Assembly (NCBI RefSeq): GCF_029894425.1
Contig: NZ_JARXYJ010000001.1
Span: 8,452,501-8,516,500 of the forward strand
Length of the DNA: 64,000 nucleotides
Direction: 5' to 3'
From: Streptomyces sp. SAI-127
GTDB taxonomy: Bacteria; Actinomycetota; Actinomycetes; Streptomycetales; Streptomycetaceae
Position numbers and translations under genes: made by a program. Position 1 is the stretch's first letter, and each line of letters opens with the position of its first letter. Of the stretch, positions 1 to 7,613 are shown one piece after another. The notes beneath the pieces are model-generated. The model did not search any database, had not been told where the DNA came from, and worked only from the letters and a program-made list of their open reading frames with translations.

Positions 1-28
1 GGGGAGTGACGAGCCGGGCGAGGTTGCC

Positions 29-454
29 GTGTCAGCGGACAAGGAGACCGGCGAGAAGACGGACGAGACGAAGGACGGGCAGGGGCTCGGCTCGCGGGCG
101 CCGGATTTCATCAAGGCGCGTCGCCTGTTGCATCTGAGCTGGCAGGTCCTGATCTTCGTCATCGGCCTGGCGGTCGTGGTGGCGGGCATCATCATGCTGC
201 CGCTGCCCGGACCCGGGTGGGTCGTGATCTTCGGCGGTATGGCGATCTGGGCGACCGAGTTCGTCTGGGCCCAGCTCGTGCTCCGCTGGACCAAGCGCAA
301 GGTGACCGAGGCGGCGCAGCGCGCCCTCGATCCCAAGGTGCGGCGGCGCAACATCATCCTGACGGTGATCGGCCTCGTGATCGTGGCCGCGATCCTCGGG
401 GTCTACCTCTGGAAGTTCGGCCTCGAGATGCCCTGGAACATCAAGAACCAGTGA
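29..454 (+). CDS. TIGR02611-type PGPGW membrane protein
   Basis: A 141-aa small integral membrane protein. It has a charged, disordered N-terminus (about residues 1-33), a hydrophobic segment around 38-60 that ends in the PLPGPGW motif, a second short hydrophobic stretch, a basic loop, and a last membrane span near 108-127. The PGPGW signature is typical of the actinobacterial TIGR02611 family, whose function is unknown. The GTG start is chosen because a GGGCGAGG ribosome-binding site lies just upstream. It is followed after about 75 bp by a tRNA gene. I infer a membrane location; no catalytic residues are evident. Confidence 0.85.
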   Translation: MSADKETGEKTDETKDGQGLGSRAPDFIKARRLLHLSWQVLIFVIGLAVVVAGIIMLPLPGPGWVVIFGGMAIWATEFVWAQLVLRWTKRKVTEAAQRALDPKVRRRNIILTVIGLVIVAAILGVYLWKFGLEMPWNIKNQ

Positions 455-530
455 GCCGCGCGGCGGTGCCCGGGCTGTCACCGCTGGTCACGGGCACCCC
501 CTGACATGGGGTAATCTTCTTCCTGCGTCC

Positions 531-602
531 GGGCGATTAGCTCAGTGGGAGAGCGCTTCGTTCACACCGAAGAGGTCACTGGTTCGAACCCAGTATCGCC
601 CA
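531..602 (+). tRNA. tRNA-Val (CAC anticodon), copy 1
   Basis: A 72-nt cloverleaf. The acceptor arm GGGCGAT pairs with ATCGCCC. The anticodon stem CTTCG/CGAAG encloses loop TTCACAC (anticodon CAC, reading GTG). The T-arm ACTGG-TTCGAAC-CCAGT is perfect, and the discriminator base is A. The CCA end is not encoded in full. It is identical to the copy at 10563-10634. Confidence 0.98.
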
Positions 603-608
603 CCCGGA

Positions 609-646
609 CCGACGGCCCGTCTGTGAGAGCGCAGACGGGCCGTCGG
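609..646 (+). terminator. Rho-independent-like hairpin after tRNA-Val
   Basis: A perfect 15-bp stem (609-623 with 632-646) encloses an 8-nt loop and starts 7 bases after the tRNA. There is no T-tract, which is common for terminators in high-GC actinomycetes. Confidence 0.8.
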
Positions 647-889
647 CGTGTGCGGGGACCGATGTGAAGGCCGGGGTCGCCGGCTCGCCCGCGTGACCGT
701 CCGCAGCGACGCCTCCCCGCCGCCCGTACTTTTTCGGCCGCCCGACGATCCCGTACGGCAGCCTGCGTTCCGTTCGACGGGTCGATCCCATGTCTCTCAC
801 CTGGGCAGTCGTCAGTTCCCTGGCGCCGCCCGGCTGTTGGAGGCGCGCCGACGTCTCACCAGACTCAGAAGAAATTCCTGTCCGAATCA
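647..889. other. Intergenic stretch without a supported gene
   Basis: Short open frames exist on both strands, but none has a ribosome-binding site, a recognisable product or typical codon use. I see no RNA gene here. The stretch ends at the promoter of the carbohydrate operon. Confidence 0.6.
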
Positions 890-949
890 TTGACGCATTC
901 CCGGGCCCTCCGTAGCTTGTGCCAGCAAGCGCTTACTTGAAACGATTCA
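890..949 (+). promoter_or_regulatory. Promoter with two LacI-family operator-like palindromes
   Basis: A TTGACG (890-895) and TAGCTT (913-918) pair with 17-bp spacing forms a clear housekeeping-type promoter with a predicted start near 925. Two palindromes follow immediately: AAGCGCTT (927-934) and TGAAACGATTCA (938-949). Both have the central CG dyad usual for LacI-family sugar repressors. Their position just after the transcription start suits repression of the sugar transporter genes that begin at 984. The repressor gene is not in this window. Confidence 0.7.
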
Positions 950-983
950 TGCAGGCGGCGACGCTGCGGGGAGGGGCTCGACT

Positions 984-2273
984 GTGGGAACCAGCAGGAA
1001 TGTTGAGAGGCGAACGATCCTGAAGGCGGCCGGGGCTACGGCGGCGACGCTGGGGCTGGCCGCGACGACCGGGTGCGGAGGTGACAGCGGCAGTTCCGGA
1101 GACGGAACGGTGACACTGCGTTATGCGTGGTGGGGTGGCGAGCCGCGCACCATCGCCATCAAGAAGACCATCGCGCTCTTCGAGAAGAAGTATCCGAAGA
1201 TCAAGATCAAGCCTGAATTCACCGACTACGAAGCGTTCTGGGAGAAGTTCCAGACCCAGGCCTCCGGTGGAAATCCGCCGGACGTTTTCCAGAACGCGGT
1301 CGGTTTCCTCCGCAAGTACGACAAGCGCGGTGTTCTGCTCGATCTCAAGTCGCAGGCGGACTCCGGGAATCTGAGCCTGGACAACTTCCGCAACGGCGTT
1401 CTGGCGAACGGTCAGGTCGACGGCAAGCAGCTCGGCATCCCCGTCGGCGCCAACACCATGGCACTCGTCATCGACCTCAAGGCCTTCGAGAAGGCCGGCG
1501 TAGAGGCGAAAATGGGCTGGACCTGGGACGAGTACTTCGCCGCGCTCCAGACCATCCAGGACAAGCTGAAGATCGCCGGCGACACCGGCTATTTCGGCAT
1601 CATGTACCTCTACGACCTGTATCTGCGCCAGAACGGCAAGGCATTCTTCACCGACTCCGACCTCGGCTTCACCGAGGACGACCTGACGCAGTGGTGGACG
1701 GACGGCTACAAGCGCGTGAAGTCCGGGCTGGTCGCCGACCCGAAGAAGATCGAGCAGGTCAAGCCCAAGTCGGGTCTCTCGGCGGGCCTCGCCGCGTCCG
1801 AGTTCACCTGGGACAACTTCTCCATCCGCTACGAGGGCGAGGGCGAGTCGGACTACGGGCTCGCGCCGATCCCCACCACGGACGGCAAGGACACCGGCCA
1901 GTACCTCGGTTCGCTGATGCTCAGCGCCTTCGCCGGGACCAAGCACCCCAAGGAGGCGGCGCAGTTCATCTCCTTCATGGTCCACGACCCCGAGGTCGGC
2001 AAGATCATGGGCTACGACCGCGGGATCCTCGCCACCACCGAGCAGTACGACGCGTTCAAGCCCACCGACCCCAACAACAAGGGTGTCGCGGCTTATGAGG
2101 ACGAGGTCGCCAAGGCCGGTGTGCTCGGGAAGATCACCCCGCACCCGTCCGGCGCCGACGTCATCGAGGCGGCGTTCCTGCGTCTGGGCGGTGAGGTGGC
2201 CCAGGGCAAGTCCAAGCCGGCCGACGCCGCCAAGTCGCTGTTCAGTGAGGCCAAGGCCGCGTTCGCGGGCTGA
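984..2273 (+). CDS. Sugar ABC transporter substrate-binding lipoprotein (Tat-type signal)
   Basis: A 429-aa family-1 extracellular solute-binding protein. The N-terminus has a twin-arginine motif (RRTILK, residues 9-14), a hydrophobic core and a lipobox-like cysteine at residue 31. It is therefore probably exported folded and lipid-anchored to the outer face of the membrane. The mature part begins with the fold typical of oligosaccharide binders (LRYAWWGGEPR). The GTG start has a GGGGAGGGG ribosome-binding site. Two ABC permeases follow, but no ATPase is encoded here, so a shared MsiK-type ATPase elsewhere is the likely energiser, as in other Streptomyces sugar importers. The ligand is inferred from context as a pectin-derived oligosaccharide and is not proven. 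Confidence 0.88.
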   Translation: MGTSRNVERRTILKAAGATAATLGLAATTGCGGDSGSSGDGTVTLRYAWWGGEPRTIAIKKTIALFEKKYPKIKIKPEFTDYEAFWEKFQTQASGGNPPDVFQNAVGFLRKYDKRGVLLDLKSQADSGNLSLDNFRNGVLANGQVDGKQLGIPVGANTMALVIDLKAFEKAGVEAKMGWTWDEYFAALQTIQDKLKIAGDTGYFGIMYLYDLYLRQNGKAFFTDSDLGFTEDDLTQWWTDGYKRVKSGLVADPKKIEQVKPKSGLSAGLAASEFTWDNFSIRYEGEGESDYGLAPIPTTDGKDTGQYLGSLMLSAFAGTKHPKEAAQFISFMVHDPEVGKIMGYDRGILATTEQYDAFKPTDPNNKGVAAYEDEVAKAGVLGKITPHPSGADVIEAAFLRLGGEVAQGKSKPADAAKSLFSEAKAAFAG

Positions 2274-2287
2274 GGGGACGTACCACC

Positions 2288-3244
2288 ATGACGCTCGTCA
2301 AGGAAGCGCCCGTGCGCCCGGCCGGGAAGCGGCCCGCCGCTCCCGCCGCCGGGCGGCGCGGGCGGCGCCGCGAGAACCTCGCCGGCTACCTCTTCATGTC
2401 GCCGTGGATCGCGGGATTCCTGTTGCTCACGGCGGGGCCGATGATCGCGTCGCTGTACTACGCGTTCACCCGGTACAACCTGTTCACACCGCCCGAATGG
2501 GTGGGCTTCGACAACTTCACGACGATGTTCCAGGACCCGCGCTGGCAGAAGTCGGTGGAGGTCACACTCAAGTACGTCGTCGTGGCCACTCCGCTCAAGC
2601 TGCTGCTCGCGCTCGGCGTCGCTCTGCTGCTCGCGCAGAGCCGGCGCGGGCAGGGCCTGTACCGGGCCGCGTTCTACATGCCCTCGCTCATCGGCGCCAG
2701 CGTCTCCGTCGGCTTCGTGTGGCGGGCGCTGTTCTCCGACGACGCGATCGTGGACCGTACCCAGAAGATCTTCGGCGTCGAGGTGGGCGGCTGGATCGGC
2801 AACCCGGACTACGTCCTCTACTCCCTGGTGGCCCTGAGCATCTGGCAGTTCGGTGCGCCGATGGTCATCTTCCTGGCCGGTCTCAAGCAGGTCCCGCGGG
2901 AGCTGTACGAGGCCGCCGAGGTGGACGGGGCCGGCCCCTTGCGCCGGTTCTGGAACATCACGCTGCCGATGATCTCCCCGGTGCTCTTCTTCAACGTGCT
3001 GCTGGAGTCCATCCACGCGTTCCAGGTGTTCGGCTCCGCCTATGTCGTCTCCGACACCCGGTGCGGGCCCGCCGACGCCACGCTCGTCTACACCTGCTAC
3101 CTCTACCAGAAGGGCTTCAAGGAGGCCCAGATGGGCTTCGCCTCCGCGATGGCCTGGTCGCTGGTGGTCGCGGTGGCGCTGGTCACGGCGGTCCTGTTCT
3201 GGTCGCAGAAGAAGTGGGTGCACTACGAGGAGGCCGCCAAGTGA
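2288..3244 (+). CDS. Sugar ABC transporter permease, MalF/UgpA type
   Basis: A 318-aa inner-membrane permease with about six spans. A basic N-terminal tail (residues 1-35) precedes the first span. The cytoplasmic EAA loop, EAAEVDGAGPLRRFWNITLP near residues 210-230, is the docking site for the ATPase in this family. It starts 14 bp after the binding-protein gene with an AGGGGAC ribosome-binding site. Its stop overlaps the next permease start (GTGA), so the two subunits are translationally coupled and should form a heterodimeric importer channel. Confidence 0.9.
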   Translation: MTLVKEAPVRPAGKRPAAPAAGRRGRRRENLAGYLFMSPWIAGFLLLTAGPMIASLYYAFTRYNLFTPPEWVGFDNFTTMFQDPRWQKSVEVTLKYVVVATPLKLLLALGVALLLAQSRRGQGLYRAAFYMPSLIGASVSVGFVWRALFSDDAIVDRTQKIFGVEVGGWIGNPDYVLYSLVALSIWQFGAPMVIFLAGLKQVPRELYEAAEVDGAGPLRRFWNITLPMISPVLFFNVLLESIHAFQVFGSAYVVSDTRCGPADATLVYTCYLYQKGFKEAQMGFASAMAWSLVVAVALVTAVLFWSQKKWVHYEEAAK

Positions 3245-4113
3245 CCACTGTCAGCACCCCCGTCGTGCGCACCGCGAACGAGCGGCGGCGCACCGGATCG
3301 ATCGCCTGGCACGTGGGCGCGCTCGCCGTCCTCGCGGTCGTCCTGTACCCCGTGATCTGGGTGCTCGGCGCCTCGTTCAAGCCGAGCAAGGACATCATCG
3401 CCAGCATCGACCTGCTGCCGTCCAAGCCGGTCTGGGCGAACTTCTCCGGTCTCGCCGACGGCATCTCCGGCATCTCCATCGGCAGCTTCTTCACGAACTC
3501 GCTGATGTACGCGGGCCTGGCCGTGGCCGGTGTCGTGATCTCCAGCTCACTGACCGCGTACGCCTTCGCCAAGATCCGGTTCGCCGGGCGGAACCTGCTG
3601 TTCACGCTGATGATCGGCACGCTGCTGCTGCCGTATCACGTGCTGCTCATCCCGCAGTACGTGATGTTCCGCAAGCTGGAGCTCGTCGACACGCTGGTGC
3701 CGCTCGTGGCAGGCAAGTTCCTGGCGACGGAGGCCTTCTTCGTCTTCCTGATGGTGCAGTTCATGCGCGGACTGCCGCGCGAGCTGGACGAGGCCGCCAA
3801 GCTCGACGGCTGCGGGCACCTGAGGACCTACTGGTCGATCGTGCTGCCGCTGTGCCGCCCGGCCCTCATCACCAGCGCCATCTTCACCTTCATCAACGCG
3901 TGGAACGACTTCATGGGGCCCTTGATCTACCTCAACACCCCCGAAAAGTACACCGTCTCGCTCGGTCTGATGATGTTCCGCGACCAGGAGGGCATCTCCA
4001 ACTACGGCAGCATGATCGCGATGTCCCTGGTGGCGCTGGTGCCGGTCATCGCCTTCTTCATGGCCTTCCAGCGCTACCTCATCGACGGCATGGCGACGTC
4101 CGGACTGAAGTGA
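3241..4113 (+). CDS. Sugar ABC transporter permease, MalG/UgpE type
   Basis: A 290-aa partner permease. The start is the GTG overlapping the upstream stop; the open frame extends further 5' but only as a shadow of the previous genes. Six membrane spans are visible. The EAA loop reads EAAKLDGCGHLRTYWSIVLP and is followed by a CxxP-rich turn. Together with the preceding permease and binding protein it makes a CUT1-type oligosaccharide importer lacking its own ATPase. The next gene begins 11 bp downstream, consistent with one operon. Confidence 0.9.
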   Translation: MTTVSTPVVRTANERRRTGSIAWHVGALAVLAVVLYPVIWVLGASFKPSKDIIASIDLLPSKPVWANFSGLADGISGISIGSFFTNSLMYAGLAVAGVVISSSLTAYAFAKIRFAGRNLLFTLMIGTLLLPYHVLLIPQYVMFRKLELVDTLVPLVAGKFLATEAFFVFLMVQFMRGLPRELDEAAKLDGCGHLRTYWSIVLPLCRPALITSAIFTFINAWNDFMGPLIYLNTPEKYTVSLGLMMFRDQEGISNYGSMIAMSLVALVPVIAFFMAFQRYLIDGMATSGLK

Positions 4114-4123
4114 GGCGGTCAGC

Positions 4124-4720
4124 ATGGCGCAAGCGCGTGTGAAGGCGCGTCGCAGGGCATCCGTGTTCGGCGGCGAGCGCTTCGCTCTCTTCGCCGAGAC
4201 CCTGCTCACCGGCGTGTGGATCGCGGTGGCCTGTCTCGGACTCGTCACCTACCCGGCGGCCTTCGCCGCCGGGGCACGGCATCTGCGGCGTCGTACGGGC
4301 CATGAGGGCGGTGGCTGGCGGGAGTTCGTCGCGGACTTCCGTACGGCGGTACGGCGCGGGTGGCTCGTCGGGGTCGCCGGGTGGGTCGCGGCGGCCGCGG
4401 TCTGGGTGGACGTCCAGGCCGCGCGGGCCGGCATCCCCGGTGGCCCTCTCGTCGGGGCAGTCGGACTGTTCGCGCTGATCGGCCTCGCGGTGGCCGGGCT
4501 GCGCGCGGCGGCGGTCTGGGCGCCGGGCGCCTCCTGGCGGGCGCTGCTGGCGGACGCCGTACGCCGGACCCTGCGCGACCCCGCCGGGTCCTTCCTGATC
4601 GTCGCCGGTCTGGCCGTCGTGGCCCTGTCCGCAGGGTTCGTCGCGCCGCTGGCGGTCCCGGTCCTGGGGGCCGTCGCGGCGGCGGCCGTCGCCGTGGAGG
4701 AGCGCTACCGGCGCCGCTGA
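4124..4720 (+). CDS. DUF624 (YesL-like) membrane protein
   Basis: A 198-aa protein with four or five hydrophobic spans. The first span ends in the CLGLVTYPAAFAAG segment typical of the DUF624/YesL family. Members sit next to CUT1 sugar importers and pectin or rhamnogalacturonan genes in Bacillus and actinomycetes. Their role is unknown; a transporter accessory function is often assumed. The ATG start is 11 bp after the permease stop. Placement inside the operon supports the same role in oligosaccharide use. Family assignment is from recognised pattern and context. Confidence 0.7.
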   Translation: MAQARVKARRRASVFGGERFALFAETLLTGVWIAVACLGLVTYPAAFAAGARHLRRRTGHEGGGWREFVADFRTAVRRGWLVGVAGWVAAAAVWVDVQAARAGIPGGPLVGAVGLFALIGLAVAGLRAAAVWAPGASWRALLADAVRRTLRDPAGSFLIVAGLAVVALSAGFVAPLAVPVLGAVAAAAVAVEERYRRR

Positions 4721-4809
4721 CGCGCGGTGCCCCCGATCCAGGTCGGCGCCCCGGGCGCCGTACCTCTCTCTGTCATGCCCCTGACCAGCCGCACATGGAA
4801 GGAATGGCC

Positions 4810-7545
4810 ATGTCCCCCATCCCCCGCAGGTCCATCCTCAAAGCCGCCGCCGTCGCCGGTGCCGCCGCGCAGTTCAGCTGGGCGTTGGGAGCCAAGGACG
4901 CGCAGGCCGCGCCGAGAGCCGCCGAGGCCGACGACTCTCCCGTGACCCTGGACTGGCTGGAGGACGGCGGCCTCGGTGCCGCGCCCGGCTCCACCGTCGG
5001 TGTCCCCTGGCCGAAGGGTGTCTATCAGGAGGACCAGAAGTTCGCGGTCACGGACGCCGACGGCAAGGCCGTGCCGGTTCAGTCCTGGCCGATCGCCTAC
5101 TGGCCCGACGGCTCGCTCAAGTGGACCGCCCACGCGGTCAGTTCGGGCAACGGCAAGCTGTCGTTGAGCGCCGGTGACGCCGCCGTACCCGACAAGAAGG
5201 TCACCGTCGACAAGAGCGGCGGCACGATCACCGTCTCCACCGGGGTCATCACCGCCAGGATCGGCAAGTCGGGCGCCACCCTCATCAAGTCGGTCACCCG
5301 CGGCTCGACGGAGATCGCCAGGAACGGGCGGCTCGTGCTGATCCGCCAGCCCGAGATCGAGGACGAGGACCAGGGCACGGTCAAGACCGAGCGCTTCGAG
5401 GGGGCCGTCTCCGAGGTCACCGTCGAGCAGTCGGGCCCGGTCCGCGCGGTCGTCAAGATCGACGGCAAGCACCGCAAGGGCAGCCGGAGCTGGCTGCCGT
5501 TCTCGATCCGGCTCTACTTCTACGCGGGCGCCGACTCCTTCCGCATGGTGCACACCATCACCTACGACGGCACCCAGGAACCCGGCAAGGCGAGCGGCGA
5601 CTTCATCCGCGGCCTCGGCGTCCGCTTCACCGTGCCGATGCGCGACCAGTCCTACGACCGGCACATCCGCATCGGCGGTGAGGGCACCGGTCTGCTGCGC
5701 GAGGCCGTCAAGGGCATCACCGGTCTGCGCCGTGACCCCGGTGCCGCCGTCCAGGCCGCCCAGTACGCGGGCGAGAAGCTGCCTGACCCGGCGACCTGGG
5801 ACCAGCGGGTCACCACCCGGCTCCAGTACATCCCGGAGTGGGGCGACTACACCCTCTCCCAGCTCTCCGCCGACGGCTTCACCCTGCGCAAGCGCACCAA
5901 GAAGGGACACGGCTGGGTCGGCGCCGGCGGCGGCAGGCGCGCCTCCGGCTTCGGATACGTCGGTGGCGTCAGCGGTGGACTCTCCTTCGGCCTCAGGGAC
6001 TTCTGGGAGAAGCACCCCGCCCAGCTCGACATCCGCGACGCCCAGACCGACGAGGCCGAGGTCACCCTCTGGCTCTGGTCGCCCGAGGCGCAGCCCATGG
6101 ACCTGCGCTTCTACCACGACGGCATGGGCCAGGACACCTTCGCGGAGCAGCTCGAAGGCCTCAACATCACCTACGAGGACTACGAGCCGGAGTTCGGCAC
6201 GCCCTACGGCATCGCCCGCACGTCGGAACTGCTGTTCTGGGCCAACGAGTCGACGCCGTCGCCGCAGGCCCTGGCCCGACAGGTCGAGGCCGTCAGGGTG
6301 TTGCCCCAGCTCGCCGCACCGCCCAAGCAGCTCATCAAGGCGAAGGTCTTCGGGCCGGGCCTGTACTCCGAGCCCGACCGCTCGACCCCGGCCAAGGCGA
6401 AGATCGAGGACCACCTCGACTTCCTCTTCACCTACTACAAGGACCAGGTGGAGCAGCGCCGTTGGTACGGCTTCTGGGACTACGGCGACATCATGCACAC
6501 CTATGACACCGTCAGGCACCAGTGGCGGTACGACATCGGTGGCTACGCCTGGGACAACTCCGAGCTGTCGCCGGACCTCTGGCTCTGGTTCGCGTACATC
6601 AGGTCGGGTCGCGCGGACATCTTCCGGTTCGCCGAGGCCATGACGCGGCACACCGGTGAAGTGGACGTGTACCACCTGGGGCAGTGGGCAGGACTCGGCA
6701 CCCGGCACGGTGTGCAGCACTACGCCGACAGCGCCAAGCAGCAGCGCATCGCCAACACGACGTACCGGCGCTACTACTACTTCCTCACCGCGGACGAGCG
6801 CGTCGGCGACCTCATGCACGCCAACGTGGACTCCGACGAGACGTTCCTCGTGCTCGACCCGCTGCGCAAGGTCCGCACCGACCCCTACACGCCCGACCGG
6901 CACGCCCTGTCGGTCGGTTTCGGCACGGACTGGAGCGGGCTGGTCTCCGCCTGGCTCACCGAGTGGGAGCGCAAGGGCCCCAAGTGGGAGAAGGCCAAGG
7001 CCCGCGTGCTGTCGACGATGGAGGGCATCGCCGCCCAGCCCAACGGCTTTGTGCAGGGAAGCGGACTGTACGACCTCGACACGGGCAAGTTCGCGGTGGC
7101 CTCGGCGCCCGTCGTCGGCGTCTCGCACCTCTCCGCCGTGTTCGGGCTCAACGAGCTGTGCGCCGAGCTCATCGACCTCGTCGACATGCCGAAGTTCAAC
7201 GAGGCGTACTTCGACTACTGCCGCTACTTCAACGCGACCAAGGCCGAGCAGGCGGCACGTTACGGGTCCAACTTCGGGTCACTGCTGCTGTTCCAGGGGC
7301 ACTCGCGGCTGGACGCGTACGCGGCTGTGAAGACCGGGGACGCGAAGCTGGCCACGCGCGCGTGGGAGAAGTTCTACAACTCCGACGGGTACAAGGAGTC
7401 CGCGCCCTGGAAGACGGAGGCGTTGAGCGGTCCGGCCTCCCTGGTGTCGGGTAGTGAGGCGGCCTGGGTGTCGACGAATGACACCGCGTTGTACGGGCTC
7501 GCCGCCATCGAGAACCTGGCGTTGCTCGGGGACAGGATGCCGTAA
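4810..7545 (+). CDS. Secreted exo-rhamnogalacturonan lyase-like protein (YetA/PL26 type)
   Basis: A 911-aa protein with a Tat signal (RRSILKAAAVAG at residues 6-17, likely cleavage after AQA near residue 33). The mature N-terminus (VTLDWLEDG...VPWPKG) and the WPIAYWPDGSLKW segment match what I know of the YetA/PcRGLX family, whose fungal member is an exo-rhamnogalacturonan lyase (PL26). Conserved aromatic-rich blocks follow (WYGFWDYGDIMHTYD, WDNSELSPDLW). Of three in-frame ATGs (4795, 4804, 4810) the last is chosen because GAAGGA lies 6 bases upstream. It is the last gene of the importer operon. I infer that it trims rhamnogalacturonan-type pectin outside the cell or at the wall and that the importer takes up the products. 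Confidence 0.72.
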   Translation: MSPIPRRSILKAAAVAGAAAQFSWALGAKDAQAAPRAAEADDSPVTLDWLEDGGLGAAPGSTVGVPWPKGVYQEDQKFAVTDADGKAVPVQSWPIAYWPDGSLKWTAHAVSSGNGKLSLSAGDAAVPDKKVTVDKSGGTITVSTGVITARIGKSGATLIKSVTRGSTEIARNGRLVLIRQPEIEDEDQGTVKTERFEGAVSEVTVEQSGPVRAVVKIDGKHRKGSRSWLPFSIRLYFYAGADSFRMVHTITYDGTQEPGKASGDFIRGLGVRFTVPMRDQSYDRHIRIGGEGTGLLREAVKGITGLRRDPGAAVQAAQYAGEKLPDPATWDQRVTTRLQYIPEWGDYTLSQLSADGFTLRKRTKKGHGWVGAGGGRRASGFGYVGGVSGGLSFGLRDFWEKHPAQLDIRDAQTDEAEVTLWLWSPEAQPMDLRFYHDGMGQDTFAEQLEGLNITYEDYEPEFGTPYGIARTSELLFWANESTPSPQALARQVEAVRVLPQLAAPPKQLIKAKVFGPGLYSEPDRSTPAKAKIEDHLDFLFTYYKDQVEQRRWYGFWDYGDIMHTYDTVRHQWRYDIGGYAWDNSELSPDLWLWFAYIRSGRADIFRFAEAMTRHTGEVDVYHLGQWAGLGTRHGVQHYADSAKQQRIANTTYRRYYYFLTADERVGDLMHANVDSDETFLVLDPLRKVRTDPYTPDRHALSVGFGTDWSGLVSAWLTEWERKGPKWEKAKARVLSTMEGIAAQPNGFVQGSGLYDLDTGKFAVASAPVVGVSHLSAVFGLNELCAELIDLVDMPKFNEAYFDYCRYFNATKAEQAARYGSNFGSLLLFQGHSRLDAYAAVKTGDAKLATRAWEKFYNSDGYKESAPWKTEALSGPASLVSGSEAAWVSTNDTALYGLAAIENLALLGDRMP

Positions 7546-7553
7546 CGGTTCGT

Positions 7554-7612
7554 GGGGAACTGCGGGCCCGTTGTGGCTGGTCGCGCAGTTCCCCGCGCCC
7601 CTGAAGGGGCGC
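7554..7612. terminator. Double hairpin between convergent genes; dispersed Streptomyces repeat
   Basis: The arms GGGGAACTGCG (7554-7564) and CGCAGTTCCCC (7584-7594) form an 11-bp perfect stem. A second hairpin, GCGCCCC-TGAA-GGGGCGC (7595-7612), abuts it. It separates two convergent genes and should stop transcription both ways. The GCAGTTCCCCGCGCCCCT core is one I recall as common between Streptomyces genes, so it may also be a copy of a dispersed intergenic repeat. Confidence 0.75.
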
Positions 7613-7613
7613 T

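Noticed and set aside
933-2144. Long open frame on the minus strand across the sugar-binding protein gene
   Set aside because: It is a high-GC shadow of the plus-strand lipoprotein gene, which has a signal peptide, a ribosome-binding site and a clear family match.
4705-7128. 807-codon minus-strand open frame opposite the YetA/PL26-like gene
   Set aside because: Valine/glycine/leucine-rich shadow translation with no recognisable domain, fully antisense to a well-supported gene.
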